Source of the DNA: Lytechinus variegatus
Taxonomy: Eukaryota; Echinodermata; Echinoidea; Temnopleuroida; Toxopneustidae
DNA: 64,000 bases
Reading direction: 5' to 3'
NCBI RefSeq assembly: GCF_018143015.1
Contig: NC_054743.1
Span: 63,517,244 to 63,581,243, forward strand
Under the pieces are notes generated by a model. That model was not told the origin of the DNA. It made no database searches and saw only the letters and a list, made by a program, of their open reading frames with translations. The translations under genes and the position numbers were made by a program. This document shows, in pieces, positions 43,329-64,000 of the stretch. Each line of letters begins with the position of its first letter. Position 1 is the stretch's first letter.

Positions 43329-43905
43329 CCCCAATTTATGACTTCTACCAGACTCATAGCCCGTCAAGGCATTATCATCCGTGACCTAATGCTGTATAAA
43401 CCTGCCTTAAGAACTATCTTCGATCCCTGCCTTCAACCAAACCCTACACCCGGACTGACACAATCCTCTGTGACTTGATGCAGTGTGTCCAAAAAACATA
43501 AATGTCTCCCATCCTCCTAATGTACCACCAAAAGTGACATGATCACCTGTGACCTAGAGAAAGCCTCTGAAATATCTCCTGTCCCAAACTTCTAACAGAC
43601 TCTTCATCCACCAAGATATTATTATCTGTGACCTAATGCTATACAACCCTGCCTCAAGAACTATCTCCCATCCCCAACTCCAACCAAACCCTTTCCCCAG
43701 AGTGACACAGTCATCTGAAAACTAAAGCAGTGCATCCAAAAATCAAGAATTATCTCCCATCCTCTAATTATACCACCAAAAGTGATGCGATTCATCTGTG
43801 ACCCAACGGCAGCATCTTGAACTATCTCCCATTATGGATTTCAACCAGACCCTCCGCCCATCAAGACATCATCTGTGACCTGAGGCTATCAAGAACTATC
43901 TCGAC

Positions 43906-53930
<10,025 letters not shown>

Positions 53931-54120
53931 GACAACAAATTCTCGAGATTCAGTTCAGGTTCTGGTAATTCTGAAATAAGGACCAAAAAAGGAGGAAAAA
54001 GGTAGAATTATGAAAAAATTAACATCATGCTTCTTTGATTGCTCTCTTTTTATTCATATCAACTTATTGTTGAGGTGGACTTGACCTCCTTTGAATATAC
54101 TGCTGTAGAAAATGAGATCT

Positions 54121-54272
54121 GTGGACCATTGTGGCCCAGCGGTTTAGTCTTCCGACTTTGAAACAGATGGTCTTGGGTTCAAATCGCAGCCATGGCGCGA
54201 TTTTCTTCAGCAAGAAATTTACCCACATTATGCTGCCCTCAACCCAGGTGAGGGGAATGGGTACCTGGTAGT
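54121..54272 (+). mobile_element. tRNA-SINE, 3' end missing, upstream of RIOX2
   Basis: tRNA-like head (ggcccagcggtttagtcttcc and gggttcaaatcgc) and body (ctcaacccaggtgaggggaat, ggtacctggtag), then it stops. Confidence 0.65.
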
Positions 54273-54939
54273 TCAGGCATGCAAAGGTTTAGTCATTCTT
54301 TCATATATAAAATAATGAGCTTTCGTTTTGCATGACAGATGCTTCCACGTCGATGAACTTGACGATCGAAATTGACAAATGAACCATCTGACGGCACATG
54401 TACCAATTTCGTAGGTCTTAGACTGTTGGGGGGGGGGGGGCAAATCACTAATATTATGACAAACTTTTGAAACATTCATACTTTTCATTACCTCAATGAA
54501 AGTGCATCATCATATTACCTCAATGAAAGTTCATCATCACATTTCCCACGAAACTGTCATCAAATGCTATACATTTAATATGCATAATCATATATTCTTT
54601 TGTACTTCTGTTTCAACGGCAAATATGTCCATTGCCAGCCAGACAGGAATCATATGTCTACAATCAGTTCTTTATCAAATCAGAGGCACTTATTTGCAGG
54701 ATAGACACAATGTGACACCTGCCCAGCAGAGAAGTGTAACTGTCAACCATCGGAGAAGCATCCATCGTCCAAAACGAAAGCTTCATGGTGACTGGAACTG
54801 GAAGACTCACCTACCGCACCTGCAAGGAGGATGTTCCAAGACCATTCATTATCCAGATGCAGTCTTCAATTGCGAAGAGTCATGGCAAGTTGATAATACC
54901 CAGTTTTATTGTAGCTGTTCCATGTCCCTCTTTTAACAT
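54273..54939. other. Intergenic DNA upstream of RIOX2
   Basis: A 146-codon plus-strand frame (54496-54936) starts with two copies of a 27-bp repeat coding MKVHHHI. I recognise no family, and no codon or splicing support, so it is not called as a gene. RIOX2 regulatory sequence may lie here but no motif stands out. Confidence 0.35.
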
Positions 54940-55290
54940 CCCCCTTCCTCTTTAATCTCTACCACATGTTACCCCCTATTTATTCCGTTAAACCCTCCTC
55001 TACCTCCCTCCATACCCCTCCTACCATCATATCCTCCTTCTATACCCTCCTCTTCCCCTTCCCTGTCCCTACAGGCTCCCCCTACCAAGACCAACCTTCC
55101 CTAACAAGCATGCCTTCCATATTCCCCTTTCCTCTTCCCCTCCCCTTCTCTATCTCCATCTCTATATTCCCCATTCCAATCCATCTACCACCCCCCAGCT
55201 TTGCCAAACCCTACCCCATCCCATCAGCTCTTCCTCTGCACTTCTTCATTTCACGTCCATCTAACTAGACCATCCCCCCCCCCTCCACCA
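54940..55290 (+). repeat. Pyrimidine-rich tract
   Basis: About 350 bases dominated by C and T on the plus strand (cctcctctacctcc type), with few purines. The open frame at 54966-55268 is a product of this composition. Confidence 0.75.
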
Positions 55291-55389
55291 AACTGTAATG
55301 ATAAAAAGAATATGAAATAAAACAAAATGAACTAAATGAATATCAAATGAAAAAAAAATAAAGTGAGAATATTAATAAAAAGACATATT

Positions 55390-56728
55390 TCCCGCAAATG
55401 TAAATGCTGAGAAGAGCCCTCAGCCCGCCCGGGGCCATACAGCTGGATCACAATGTCAGAAGTCATCTTCAGAACATCTTCCATATCAAGTTTTATTTGT
55501 TTATCCAGCACCTGAGCAATCACTCCAATGTAAGCTGGGGACTTTGAATTGACAGTAAGGTCAAAGGGAAGGGTGCGTTGGATTCCAGCAAGACACGTGA
55601 AAAGGGGACACATTTCAACGCTTCTTGCTGAGACAAATTAGGACATTCGGGAGAGCTGCTAAATCCAAAATAACACTCTGCGTAAATCTCTTTCCAAAGA
55701 ACCACCTCTTCACTAGTGAGGTCACAAAGGTGGAGGTGGATTCGTTGGTGATGGCTCACTTTGAACTCTAACATAATTTTCATGCACTCCTTTGAAGGTC
55801 TCTCTGCTGCAAAGTTGGTTCCATCAGCATGTACCGGTAAGCAAAGGATTAATAGCCTTCCTGTGACTCCCATGGCAAGGATGTGGCCTAGGAGTACCTT
55901 CTGGCTTTCCCATTGTTCTTGAGGGCAGGAGTAATCCAAGCCAACTTCTCTCACAGCACTGACAAGTGGGTTACAGAGGAGTGTGTGAAGTTGGTCTATC
56001 TCTGTCTCACTTATACGGAAAGCATGACATGGATGTATTCCAACTGCTATCCTGAAAGAGGAGTTTCCGGAAAGCGTACCTGAAGGAAATTAGTAAGATC
56101 GCAATAGATGATTACACCGCCACAAGATGAACAGGAAATTTGGGATTCCGACCTACCAGTGCCCCTATGCCATCCTCCCCTCGCTTTCCTGTCAATTGCT
56201 CTAAATGATTGAGATGAAAATGACTATTGAAAGCTTGGAAGGAGCCACATGATGCTTGACCAGGGGGCCCCCGATGAATGGCCACTCTGGAAGGAAGTTG
56301 ATGTTTTGGTGGAAATTGGACCCTTGGGAGATTGGTGACGAGGTGTGACAAACTGACAAGCTTCCCTGTTCTCATTCTGTTCAGTTTCCATCAGTGAATG
56401 CCACTCCTGGCTCTCAACATCATGATCAGGAAGAGCGTTCCTCAGTAACGCCAAAGCCCTCCACTGAAGCAATGAGGCAGGATGGTTGGCGGGACCCATT
56501 TTTTTCCCATGCTCTGTTGGCCATTTCATTAACCATACAAAGTGCTTCATTTCAAAGATGACATGTTTAGGAAGGTTCCATTCATAAGTGGCTTCTCTAG
56601 CCTGGTAATTAACCCAGACCACAAGACAGGACAGGTCTACAATACCTAATATATGTCTAGAGAAGAAACCAAGATATTTTGCCTGGCTGTGAGCTCTTTT
56701 CAGAGAATATTTCTGCCTCAGGCTTTTT
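55390..56728 (-). pseudogene. Degraded tandem copy of the TatD-like gene
   Basis: Three frames together cover what matches the neighbouring gene: QAKYLGFFSRHILG... and GPANHPASLLQWRALALLRN (about 56728-56224), then NSHFHLNHLEQLTGKRGEDG, then REVGLDYSCPQEQW to VLLESNAPF, and a C-terminal part SPAYIGVIAQVLDKQ to IQLYGPG. At least two frame changes (near 56110-56200 and near 55570-55600) separate them, and an in-frame stop lies in the region that should code the strand before GIHPCHAF. The zinc finger and almost the whole repeat linker are absent; the WRALALLRN part runs nearly straight into the hydrolase part. An acceptor-like ctgttcag at 56729 could mark its first exon. Some of it could still be transcribed, but it does not look able to give a full protein. 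Confidence 0.75.
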
Positions 56729-56995
56729 GTAAGTGCCTGAACAGATATTGAAACCTTTCTTCATGTTTCTTTTTATAATAGAAATATTTACATCACGCCC
56801 CCATATCGTGATCGGACGTTAGAACATCGGGGGAAAATGATCATCCTCTGAAACCATTAGTTTAACAAAACCTGAATACAGTCATTTTGGAAGTAAAACA
56901 AAAACCAAGAGAAAAATACATGAAGACCCCTGCCTTGATCCACCAATATAGTGATATTTTTGAAGTGCAGGTATCTCTAAATGCAGAAACTCTTG

Positions 56996-59900
56996 TTAAT
57001 GCCGCCAGGGGCCATACAAGCAAATTGCATTGTCAGTAGTGCTCCTGAGAACAGATTCAAGGTTGCGGTGTTGATATTCTGCGAGCACCTGAGCAATTTC
57101 TCCAATGTAAGCAGGGGAATTTGACTTGGCAGCTAAGTCAATTGGAAGGAAAGGAGCATTAGACTCAAGTAGAAGACGATTATGTGGAACAAGTTTCAAA
57201 GCTTCTTGTTGGGACAACCCAAAATGTTCTGATGAGCTGCTAAATCCAAAATAACACTCTGGGTAACTTTGCTTCCAAAGAGCCACCTCTTCACTGTTGA
57301 GGTCACAAAGGTGAAGGTGGATTCGCTGGTGACGGCTCACTTTACACTCTGACATGATCTTCATGCACTCCTTGGACGGCCTCTCTGCTGCAGGGTTGAT
57401 TTCGTCAGCACGCAAGCGTAGGATCAGCACCCTTCCTGCAACCCCCATCTCAAGAATGATACGTAGCAACACCTTTTGGCAATTCCATTGGACTCTGGGG
57501 CAAGAGAAATCCAATCCAACTTCACTCACAGCACACACCTGTAGGTCACAGAGGTGATTGCGTAGTTGGCTCATGTCTGTTTCACTTACACAAAAAGCAT
57601 GGCATGGGTGAATCCCAACTGCTATCCTGAAAGATGATTTTGTTGGAAAGTGTATTTGATTGAAGTAAGCGGGGTCACTGTAGTTGAGAACTCCACCACA
57701 AAGCTCAATATTGACCCTGGGTCTCCGGCCTGTGACTGCTGCTATGGCATCATGTCCCTGCTTTCCTGTTTCTTGCTCTAAATGGTCCAAATGAAAATGA
57801 CTATCATATGCCTTCAGTGGGACACTAATATCTGCATTAGAAGTATCTCTTGAACTATTTTGAGTTATATCCACAGTAGAGGGCATCGTCTTAGAAGAGA
57901 GGAGTGGCTCCTGCACAACGTCTCTTATGTTATTCCTCACAAAACATGATTCCCCTGCTTTGATCTCAACCTGGATTGGTGCAAGCTGACCAGTCTTAAA
58001 GGAGCCTGATGCTTTTTCAGGAAACGGACCCTTGGCAACTTGGGACAAACCTGACATCCCAGTTCCAGAAGAGGTTGACAATTTGGACGCTGCAGCCAAT
58101 GATATCTGTAAGGAGTCTGGTATCTCAGAAAGGGATGGAGCATTGGAAGTAGGCACAGTGGTTCGCTGTAACAAAACTGGATGTACCTGTATGGAACCTG
58201 ATCCCATTGTGGAATTTGGAGCCATGGAAGGTGAGGTTGTGTATGGTAAGGATTCTGATGGCTCAGCAGATTTTGGTGCTTTCAAAGTTGGGGCTTGGGG
58301 ACTTTGTAAGGATCCCGGTGCCCCAGAAAGGCTTGGAACCACAGAACCCCGAGTTGGGGAAGTTTGGAATAAACTTTTCGAACCATAAAGCTTTGGGACC
58401 TTTGATGAAGGTGGGGCGAAGTCTAATGTGCTAGTTGGTACTGGAATCTCTGCTCCTTGGGAAGGAAGTATCTGTAAGGAACCGGATGCCGCTACAGGAG
58501 TTGGAATCTTGTCAACTTGGGAAGGGCGCATTGGTAAAGAACCTGATGCCACAACAGGGGGTGGAATTGTGGCTAGTTGAGAAAGGGGTATCGGAACAGA
58601 ACCTGATAATGCAACAGAAGTTGGAGTGGCCATTTGGACAGGAGGTATCAGTGAGGAACTTGATGGCCAATTGGGCATTGGAATCGTGGCTCCTAGGGCA
58701 GGGCCCATCTCGAATTTACCTGATGACACAGCTAGGGTTGGAATTGTGGCTCCTAGGGCAGGGCGCATCTGAAAGTTACCTGATGGCACAGCTAGGGTTG
58801 GAATTGTGGATACTTGTACAGGAGGAATCGGGAAAGAACCTGATGACCTAGCAGGCACTGGAATTGTGGTTCCTTGGGCAAAGTGTATATGTGAGGAACC
58901 TGATGGCCTGGCGGATGATATATTTCTGGCTACTTCGGTAGGTTGTATCTGTGAGTTACACGATGGCACAGCAGGCCTTGGAAACATGGAAATTTGCGTA
59001 GAGCGCATCTGTAAGGAGCCTGCAGCAACAGAGGTTAGCAAATTAGCAACTAGGGCAGGGAGGACCTGCAAGGGACCAGGTGGCCTAGCCGGGGATGGAA
59101 TCATGGCAGGTTGAGATGGCTGTATATGTAAGGAACCTGATGGTGCAGTAGTGGTTGAATCCTTTGTAGTAGTGGTTAAATCCTTTGTAGTGGTGGTTAA
59201 ATACTCGACAGTTGCAGCTGCACAAATGTCTCTTACTTGGGAACTTGCTGTATTTGCACGAGTTTGCATGTTCAAAGCAGTCATCTCTGGCTGTGTGGAA
59301 CCAGCTGAATTATTCTTCACCTGGTTTGTTTCAATTCCTAAACTTGATATCAACTCAAATCCTTTCAAAGTATTTTCAGGAAGACCGTTCCTTAGCAATG
59401 CCAAAGCCCTCCAGTGAAGCAATGAGGCAGGATGGTTGGCAGGACCAACTTTAATTGTATCAGTTATTGGCCATTCCATATGTCGGGCCAGGTTCTCCAT
59501 TTCAAAACGAAGATCTTCTGGCAGGTTCCACTGATAGTCAGCTCCTTCAGCCTTGGCATTTAACCAGGACACCAGCTCAGGCAGATTGTCTCTTTGAAGG
59601 ATATGCTTTGCAAAATAATGAAGGCATCTTGCCTGAGAATAAGCTCGGATGGAAGTATATGTCTCACTTGAAGGACGCAGACAGACAGGCATGTGGTCAT
59701 ATATGTGTTTCCTAACAGACCCTGTAAATCGAGCATTACACCCTGTTATTGGGCAGTTTCTTTTTTTAGCCTTACGCTTTTTAGTAGAAGTTGGTGCGTC
59801 CAGAGGCGTGGCATCTTTGCACTCCTTGACATTAACAGTGCTATCAGGGGAGGGTGTCAGGGGAGGGGCTGAACCTGGAAGCACTTTAGTCTCCTTACTC

Positions 59901-60334
59901 TCTTCCCCCTTGCTGCTTGTTGGCGGCCTCCGTTGCTCAGGTCTTATTCTAGATGCTTTTTTCCTGAACTCCGCATTAGTGGAGAGGAGGTCAGCAGAGC
60001 GACGATGTTGTCGACTTAACACAGGATCCCACATGACTTTACCCGGGTCGAAGAAGAGTAAGTCTGGGAAGTGTTCCTTGGGAAGCACATTCTTTGAAGG
60101 ATTCGGGTGTGGATACCTTGAAATGAGCAGATTGTGAGCCATATGGTCGACTAAATGCTCCTGCAGGCATTCAATCCATAGTTCATCATGGGCTGCAATG
60201 GCTAACTTGTACTGCCCATCGATAAAAGACAGCACCTCCTCGACTGGAAGGGACTTGGCCAACAACACACCAGGGTATATCAAATTGCCTTTCTCAGCTG
60301 AACGTTCGATAAGCTTTGCAAATGGACCATCCAT
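56996..60334 (-). CDS. Large protein: zinc finger, 20-residue repeat array, C-terminal TatD-like domain
   Basis: One exon codes 1112 residues from the ATG at 60334. A longer frame exists, but an acceptor (cagctacag) 23 bases before this ATG means the upstream codons are intron. Residues 194-214 form a C2H2-type finger (C194, C199, H210, H214) after a KKRKAKKR run. Residues about 240-350 hold a conserved block (VGPANHPASLLHWRALALLR). About 470-800 is Pro/Ser/Thr-rich with 20-residue repeats. Residues 844-1112 are TatD-like: DSHFHLDHL, GIHPCHA, SEVGLDF, RIHLHLCDL and LLLESNAP in the right order. In TatD enzymes the fourth metal/catalytic His (IHCRxA) and the last Asp (ETDAP) are kept; here they read ILRLRAD and ESNAP, so normal nuclease activity is doubtful. 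I do not know a named vertebrate counterpart of the whole protein; TATDN2 is the nearest for the domain. Confidence 0.82.
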   Translation of the reverse strand: MDGPFAKLIERSAEKGNLIYPGVLLAKSLPVEEVLSFIDGQYKLAIAAHDELWIECLQEHLVDHMAHNLLISRYPHPNPSKNVLPKEHFPDLLFFDPGKVMWDPVLSRQHRRSADLLSTNAEFRKKASRIRPEQRRPPTSSKGEESKETKVLPGSAPPLTPSPDSTVNVKECKDATPLDAPTSTKKRKAKKRNCPITGCNARFTGSVRKHIYDHMPVCLRPSSETYTSIRAYSQARCLHYFAKHILQRDNLPELVSWLNAKAEGADYQWNLPEDLRFEMENLARHMEWPITDTIKVGPANHPASLLHWRALALLRNGLPENTLKGFELISSLGIETNQVKNNSAGSTQPEMTALNMQTRANTASSQVRDICAAATVEYLTTTTKDLTTTTKDSTTTAPSGSLHIQPSQPAMIPSPARPPGPLQVLPALVANLLTSVAAGSLQMRSTQISMFPRPAVPSCNSQIQPTEVARNISSARPSGSSHIHFAQGTTIPVPARSSGSFPIPPVQVSTIPTLAVPSGNFQMRPALGATIPTLAVSSGKFEMGPALGATIPMPNWPSSSSLIPPVQMATPTSVALSGSVPIPLSQLATIPPPVVASGSLPMRPSQVDKIPTPVAASGSLQILPSQGAEIPVPTSTLDFAPPSSKVPKLYGSKSLFQTSPTRGSVVPSLSGAPGSLQSPQAPTLKAPKSAEPSESLPYTTSPSMAPNSTMGSGSIQVHPVLLQRTTVPTSNAPSLSEIPDSLQISLAAASKLSTSSGTGMSGLSQVAKGPFPEKASGSFKTGQLAPIQVEIKAGESCFVRNNIRDVVQEPLLSSKTMPSTVDITQNSSRDTSNADISVPLKAYDSHFHLDHLEQETGKQGHDAIAAVTGRRPRVNIELCGGVLNYSDPAYFNQIHFPTKSSFRIAVGIHPCHAFCVSETDMSQLRNHLCDLQVCAVSEVGLDFSCPRVQWNCQKVLLRIILEMGVAGRVLILRLRADEINPAAERPSKECMKIMSECKVSRHQRIHLHLCDLNSEEVALWKQSYPECYFGFSSSSEHFGLSQQEALKLVPHNRLLLESNAPFLPIDLAAKSNSPAYIGEIAQVLAEYQHRNLESVLRSTTDNAICLYGPWRH
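58141..59160 (-). repeat. Coding tandem repeat, 60-bp unit, about a dozen or more units
   Basis: Within the TatD-like gene, units of exactly 60 bp follow each other from about 58441 to 59160, with more diverged units down to about 58141. Each codes a version of TIPTPAVxSGSLQMxPxQxA. Two short copies of a LTTTTKD unit follow at the N-terminal side (59155-59205). Confidence 0.85.
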
Positions 60335-60419
60335 CTTGGTTTCAGGGATGTGATAACCTGTAGCTGGAAGAAACAAGATAAAAACAAAAAAATCTGATAA
60401 TGAGAAAGACAATACCACA

Positions 60420-61650
60420 CCACATTTTAAGCATCAACAATTAGTTTAGCACCACTCTCTTATCCTGCAACTCCTGCACTATAAAATCCCATTAAAAATC
60501 ATGTCAATATACATTGACATGTCAAACAGTGTCGATATCAAGAATAAAAAAATATCAATACTTACATATACACATTCAGGACAAAGCTTAACTCAGTCAC
60601 CCCATACTATAAAAAATACACTCATCCAATACAAAACAAGTTTTCAAGCGCATTCACCTCAGCACACAGATATCCCCACAGGCTTACATCAGGCAAAAAA
60701 GATCATCAACATCAGGCTGGAAAAAAAATTCCCTCCCAATTTACAAAGGATCAGTATTTTGGGATGCGTTATTCGATAACAGCACCCCAAAATTACAATC
60801 TCAAAAACACTAATGTACATACCTGCATAATAGTCTGCATGTAAGCCGGCACACTCGATGCCAATATGAGTATTACCAATGCCAGTGATCATTGTACTAT
60901 TCGTGTTATAAGCAATGGTACGTAAGTGTACATGCTCAGAACACACACTTATATGGAGTTTGAAATCAAAATTAAAGTTACACAGAAAAGAGCTGCTGCT
61001 CATGCTATACATGTACAGTATGCCTGAAAATCGAATACAAGGAACGGCACAGCACAATATCAAGCACCATTGGTAACGGGTTATGCAAGCACCGTGCATG
61101 CTAGCCATACGAAAGCGCTGTCGCGAACGCACAGCGTCTGGTCCAGCCAAGTGCATTCATGATTGCACCGTTGGCAGCGCGCTATCTGCTGGTATCGGGA
61201 GGGGGGCGAGTAAACATTGATGTGTCGCTACTTCTAAAAATCACATCTAATACAAAATCAGTCGTATTAATACCCTTAAATTCAGCAGAGAATCTGCTAA
61301 ACGAGCTGCAGAACCCTATTGTGCAAAGGATAATATGCATGAAAACAGCTATACTGACCATGAGATGGAATTTGGATGTCTCTCGGATATAAACACAAGC
61401 AAAGGCACCAATCTGATATGTGATTGTATTATTTTTGTAATTTTCTGATTAAGTGACTGGTACGAAGCCTAGGTTTACCACAAATCTAATCATTTCTTGC
61501 ACTCTTTCTTAAGTACTAGCCTCCATTTCACTTTCCCCTTCCTTCTTGATTGGCCCTTGACCATTGCGAGATGAAAAATTAGGGCATGTCTTTATTGGGA
61601 GCTTTTTTGGGAATAAGTTTTCACAGCATCAACATATCAACTTGGTAAAG
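60420..61650. other. Upstream region of the TatD-like gene
   Basis: Likely to hold the noncoding first exon and promoter of the minus-strand gene. The GC-richer stretch 61085-61205 is the most promoter-like, but no motif decides. No other coding exon was recognised; short frames on both strands lack protein character. Confidence 0.35.
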
Positions 61651-61652
61651 AA

Positions 61653-62064
61653 GAGGGTTCCCAGCTTTTCAAGAAAACAAAATTCCCTGATTTTTCCCTG
61701 ATGAAGTTTTAAAAATCCCTGATAATTATTTAAGCCCATTCCCAGTTTCGCATGTTTTCTGAGTTGTTGCAGTGAAATATATGTATTTCAGTATAAAAAA
61801 CAATAATGTAAATCTAATTTTTTTACAACCATAACCAGTCATTCAATGGATGTTGTTTTGATTAGCAACAAAATATAGCAGAGTCTGACTGACTAAGTGT
61901 TTTTCACTTTTGGGCTGATCAAAATTCCCTGATTTTTCCCTCATTTGAGGTATTTTCCCCTGAATTAAGGTATTTTTAAATCAAATTCCCTGAATTTTTC
62001 CTGACGGGAAAAAAGTAGAATAATTTTCTGATTCCCTGATGGACTGGGAAGTTGGGAACCCTGG
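61653..62064. mobile_element. TIR element with gggttccca ends
   Basis: Left end gggttcccagcttttcaaga and right end gggaagttgggaaccct are complementary at the outer bases. The inside repeats aattccctgatttttccctg on the plus strand several times. Confidence 0.6.
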
Positions 62065-64000
62065 AAAAAGACTTTACATTGTCACTCCGCGCCATCATAC
62101 ACTCATATCATCAAAGTTATCAATGCACAGATGATATCCCTGAAGGCTTAAATCAAGTAAAAAAAATAATAATTCGTACTGGGCCAGAGCAAATGCTCCT
62201 CTGATAAACCATGTTTTGTGGGTATCAAACTTACCTCTTTCAAGTACAACAAAATGTGCCTGGCCCAATCAAAAAAACATGTAAGCCAAGCAACACACTC
62301 CAAGTAAACTTAAGCTGACCATTCACCAACTGTCCCAGGTCCAATGATCATTTTATCAAGAGGGTCCACAAAACATAGGGTCCATGAGGCTCACTTTCTC
62401 ATATATGTAGATTGAAGACTTCTGGCTTGGCTTATTCTTCAATGAAAAATTGAAATTTATCCTAGACTATTGACAAAATTGAGGATTTTAATTAATTATG
62501 AGGAAAAATAAGAGAAAAATTGGCTCCATGGACCCTCAGCCTTATGGGAAGCCCTCATTATTATCATGTAATAAGCACTGGACATACAAGCTATAGACGC
62601 ACACTCTTCAAATCGAGAAAATTGCTTTAGCTTTATAACAGTAAGTTCAACGTAACTTCTGCCGTTAGTCCACACACTGATCTCGATAGTCATCAAGGGC
62701 ACCACATACATGCTTGCCCGTTTTGAGGGCAAGTAAAAATGATGTGCAGGTAAGCACTTCTCAAAATCCCTTGCCCCATCGGGCAAGTGGTTAAAAAAAT
62801 ATCAACAAAATCAAACAAATGATCACACAAACAAAACATAATATTCACTCACGGATACACTTTGAAGATAACAATCTTGCAACACAATACTGCAACGTAT
62901 TGATCTGAAGATTGATAACAATGCAGCACCCATTTTCATTTTTCAGCATGGATTATGTTTTTACCCCTTTAGAGCATACAGAGTAAAATACTCAACATTT
63001 TGGTTTAGATGTAATTATTAAATTGAAAACCGGCCAAGATTCTGCCAAAGTCAGATCTACACCTGTAGTACTTTTTTTAGATTAAAAATTTGCTGCTTTT
63101 CTGTCTATACAACCACCAGTTATTAAAACTTTTTGGAACATGCAAAATAATTTGTAATATTTACGCCGCCATCTTGGCCTTTGTCATGGAAAGCAGTTGC
63201 ACAATCGTTGGGCCTACCAATAATAAAGCCAGACTTTTGAAACGAGGAGTTAAAATTGTCCAGGCTTGGTGATCGGCCCGTTGCATATTCCACGAATACT
63301 TTCCCTAACAAAATCTGCAACGTAAAGTTTTGTTACCGCCTGCGATTTATCTACTAGTTCCGAAAATGACTTCAGAGCTAACATTAGATTCTACACTACG
63401 AAAAGTCATGTCAATAATCATTATTTATTAATCATTATTCACTAATCATAATTTCTTTTTCTGGCAAAAGGAAAGAAAATCTTGCAGAGTTTAACTTTGG
63501 TATTTATGCATTATAAAAAGGAAAAAATAATATAAGTTCATGAGCTTATTATTTTCCTACGGGACTTCAAAGTTGCCTTATTTGCATGATATGAAATGTT
63601 GCGCAATCAAAAGAATTGTGCCTCTCTTAGCCCTCATTAATTAAAAAAATGTGTTAAAATCATCTTTACTCTGTCGATATCACATCAAACTTTCAGGATA
63701 TGAAAACTAATTGGGTACCAAAGTAGGACAATATCTTTTAATTGAAAAATCTATTTGGAGTCAGTAGTGCCCTCATTTGACAAGAATGGTGCATAAACTT
63801 CCAATAAAAAAATCTTGAAGACATGAATCTCCTCAAAAAATTGAAAAAAATTTAGTTTAAGCTGTGCACTTTATTCAAAATCCATGCCATTTGCATCAAA
63901 TTCGACAAAATTGTAGATGAATGCATTGCATAGGCATAGGGAAGTTAAAAATAGGGAGTCCATGCACTACTTATTAAATTATCAGTGTCTAGATTGTTGA
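62065..64000. other. AT-rich DNA, end of window
   Basis: No gene recognised. A gggcaagt repeat related to the hAT-like element at 23685 lies at 62712-62795. Palindromic AT stretches (attattcattaatcattatt type) lie near 63415-63455. Confidence 0.45.

Noticed and set aside
54496-54936. 146-codon frame upstream of RIOX2
   Set aside because: Starts in a short repeat, no recognised family; composition does not look coding.
54966-55268. Pro/Ser-rich 100-codon frame
   Set aside because: It is the translation of a pyrimidine-rich tract.
58032-59715. Plus-strand frames opposite the TatD-like gene
   Set aside because: They arise from the 60-bp repeat on the coding strand; no conserved motif, so treated as antisense shadows.
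60335-60418. N-terminal hydrophobic extension of the TatD-like protein (MVLSFSLSDFFVF...), which looks like a signal peptide
   Set aside because: A splice acceptor lies between it and the internal ATG at 60334, so these codons are intron.

Overview
The window looks like nuclear DNA of an echinoderm, most likely a sea urchin or close relative. This is inferred from AT-rich intergenic DNA packed with palindromic MITEs, tRNA-derived SINEs, a single-exon TRIM gene and deuterostome-type gene structures; nothing in the sequence names the species. No prokaryotic feature and no genuine tRNA or rRNA gene was seen. Four host protein genes and one degraded duplicate can be supported. From left to right: (1) a single-exon TRIM-type RING/B-box/coiled-coil gene on the plus strand (5160-7019), possibly with a noncoding first exon ending at 720; (2) CCDC83 on the plus strand, with ten coding exons from 16161 to 36690 that rebuild in phase to a 445-residue coiled-coil protein; (3) RIOX2 (MINA53), a JmjC ribosomal oxygenase, on the minus strand, with nine coding exons from 53930 down to 43906 giving 493 residues, tail to tail with CCDC83; (4) a large minus-strand gene (60334-56996) coding an N-terminal zinc finger, an array of 20-residue repeats and a TatD-like hydrolase domain whose usual metal ligands are partly replaced, followed downstream by a frameshifted partial copy of itself (56728-55390). 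Nothing suggests that these genes act in one pathway; they are neighbours.

The space between and inside the genes is dominated by mobile DNA. CCDC83 introns hold a tRNA-SINE whose edge was caught up in a duplication of the exon 2 acceptor, a Tc1/mariner element nested in a hAT-like element, a pair of 400-bp inverted repeats around exon 5, a broken but young Ty3/gypsy-type LTR element with matching 140-bp LTRs, LINE fragments, and two of three copies of a modular ~1.1-kb element whose modules carry nuclear-receptor-type AGGTCA direct repeats. RIOX2 introns hold a 1.74-kb TA-flanked element with terminal inverted repeats and several palindromic MITEs. The region 3' of the RIOX2 stop codon is a degenerate tandem array that seems to derive from the end of its own last exon.

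The most unusual points are the in-frame alternative acceptor created by duplication in CCDC83, the RIOX2 exon-derived 3' array, the AGGTCA-rich modular elements, and the zinc finger/repeat/degenerate-TatD fusion protein with its broken tandem copy.
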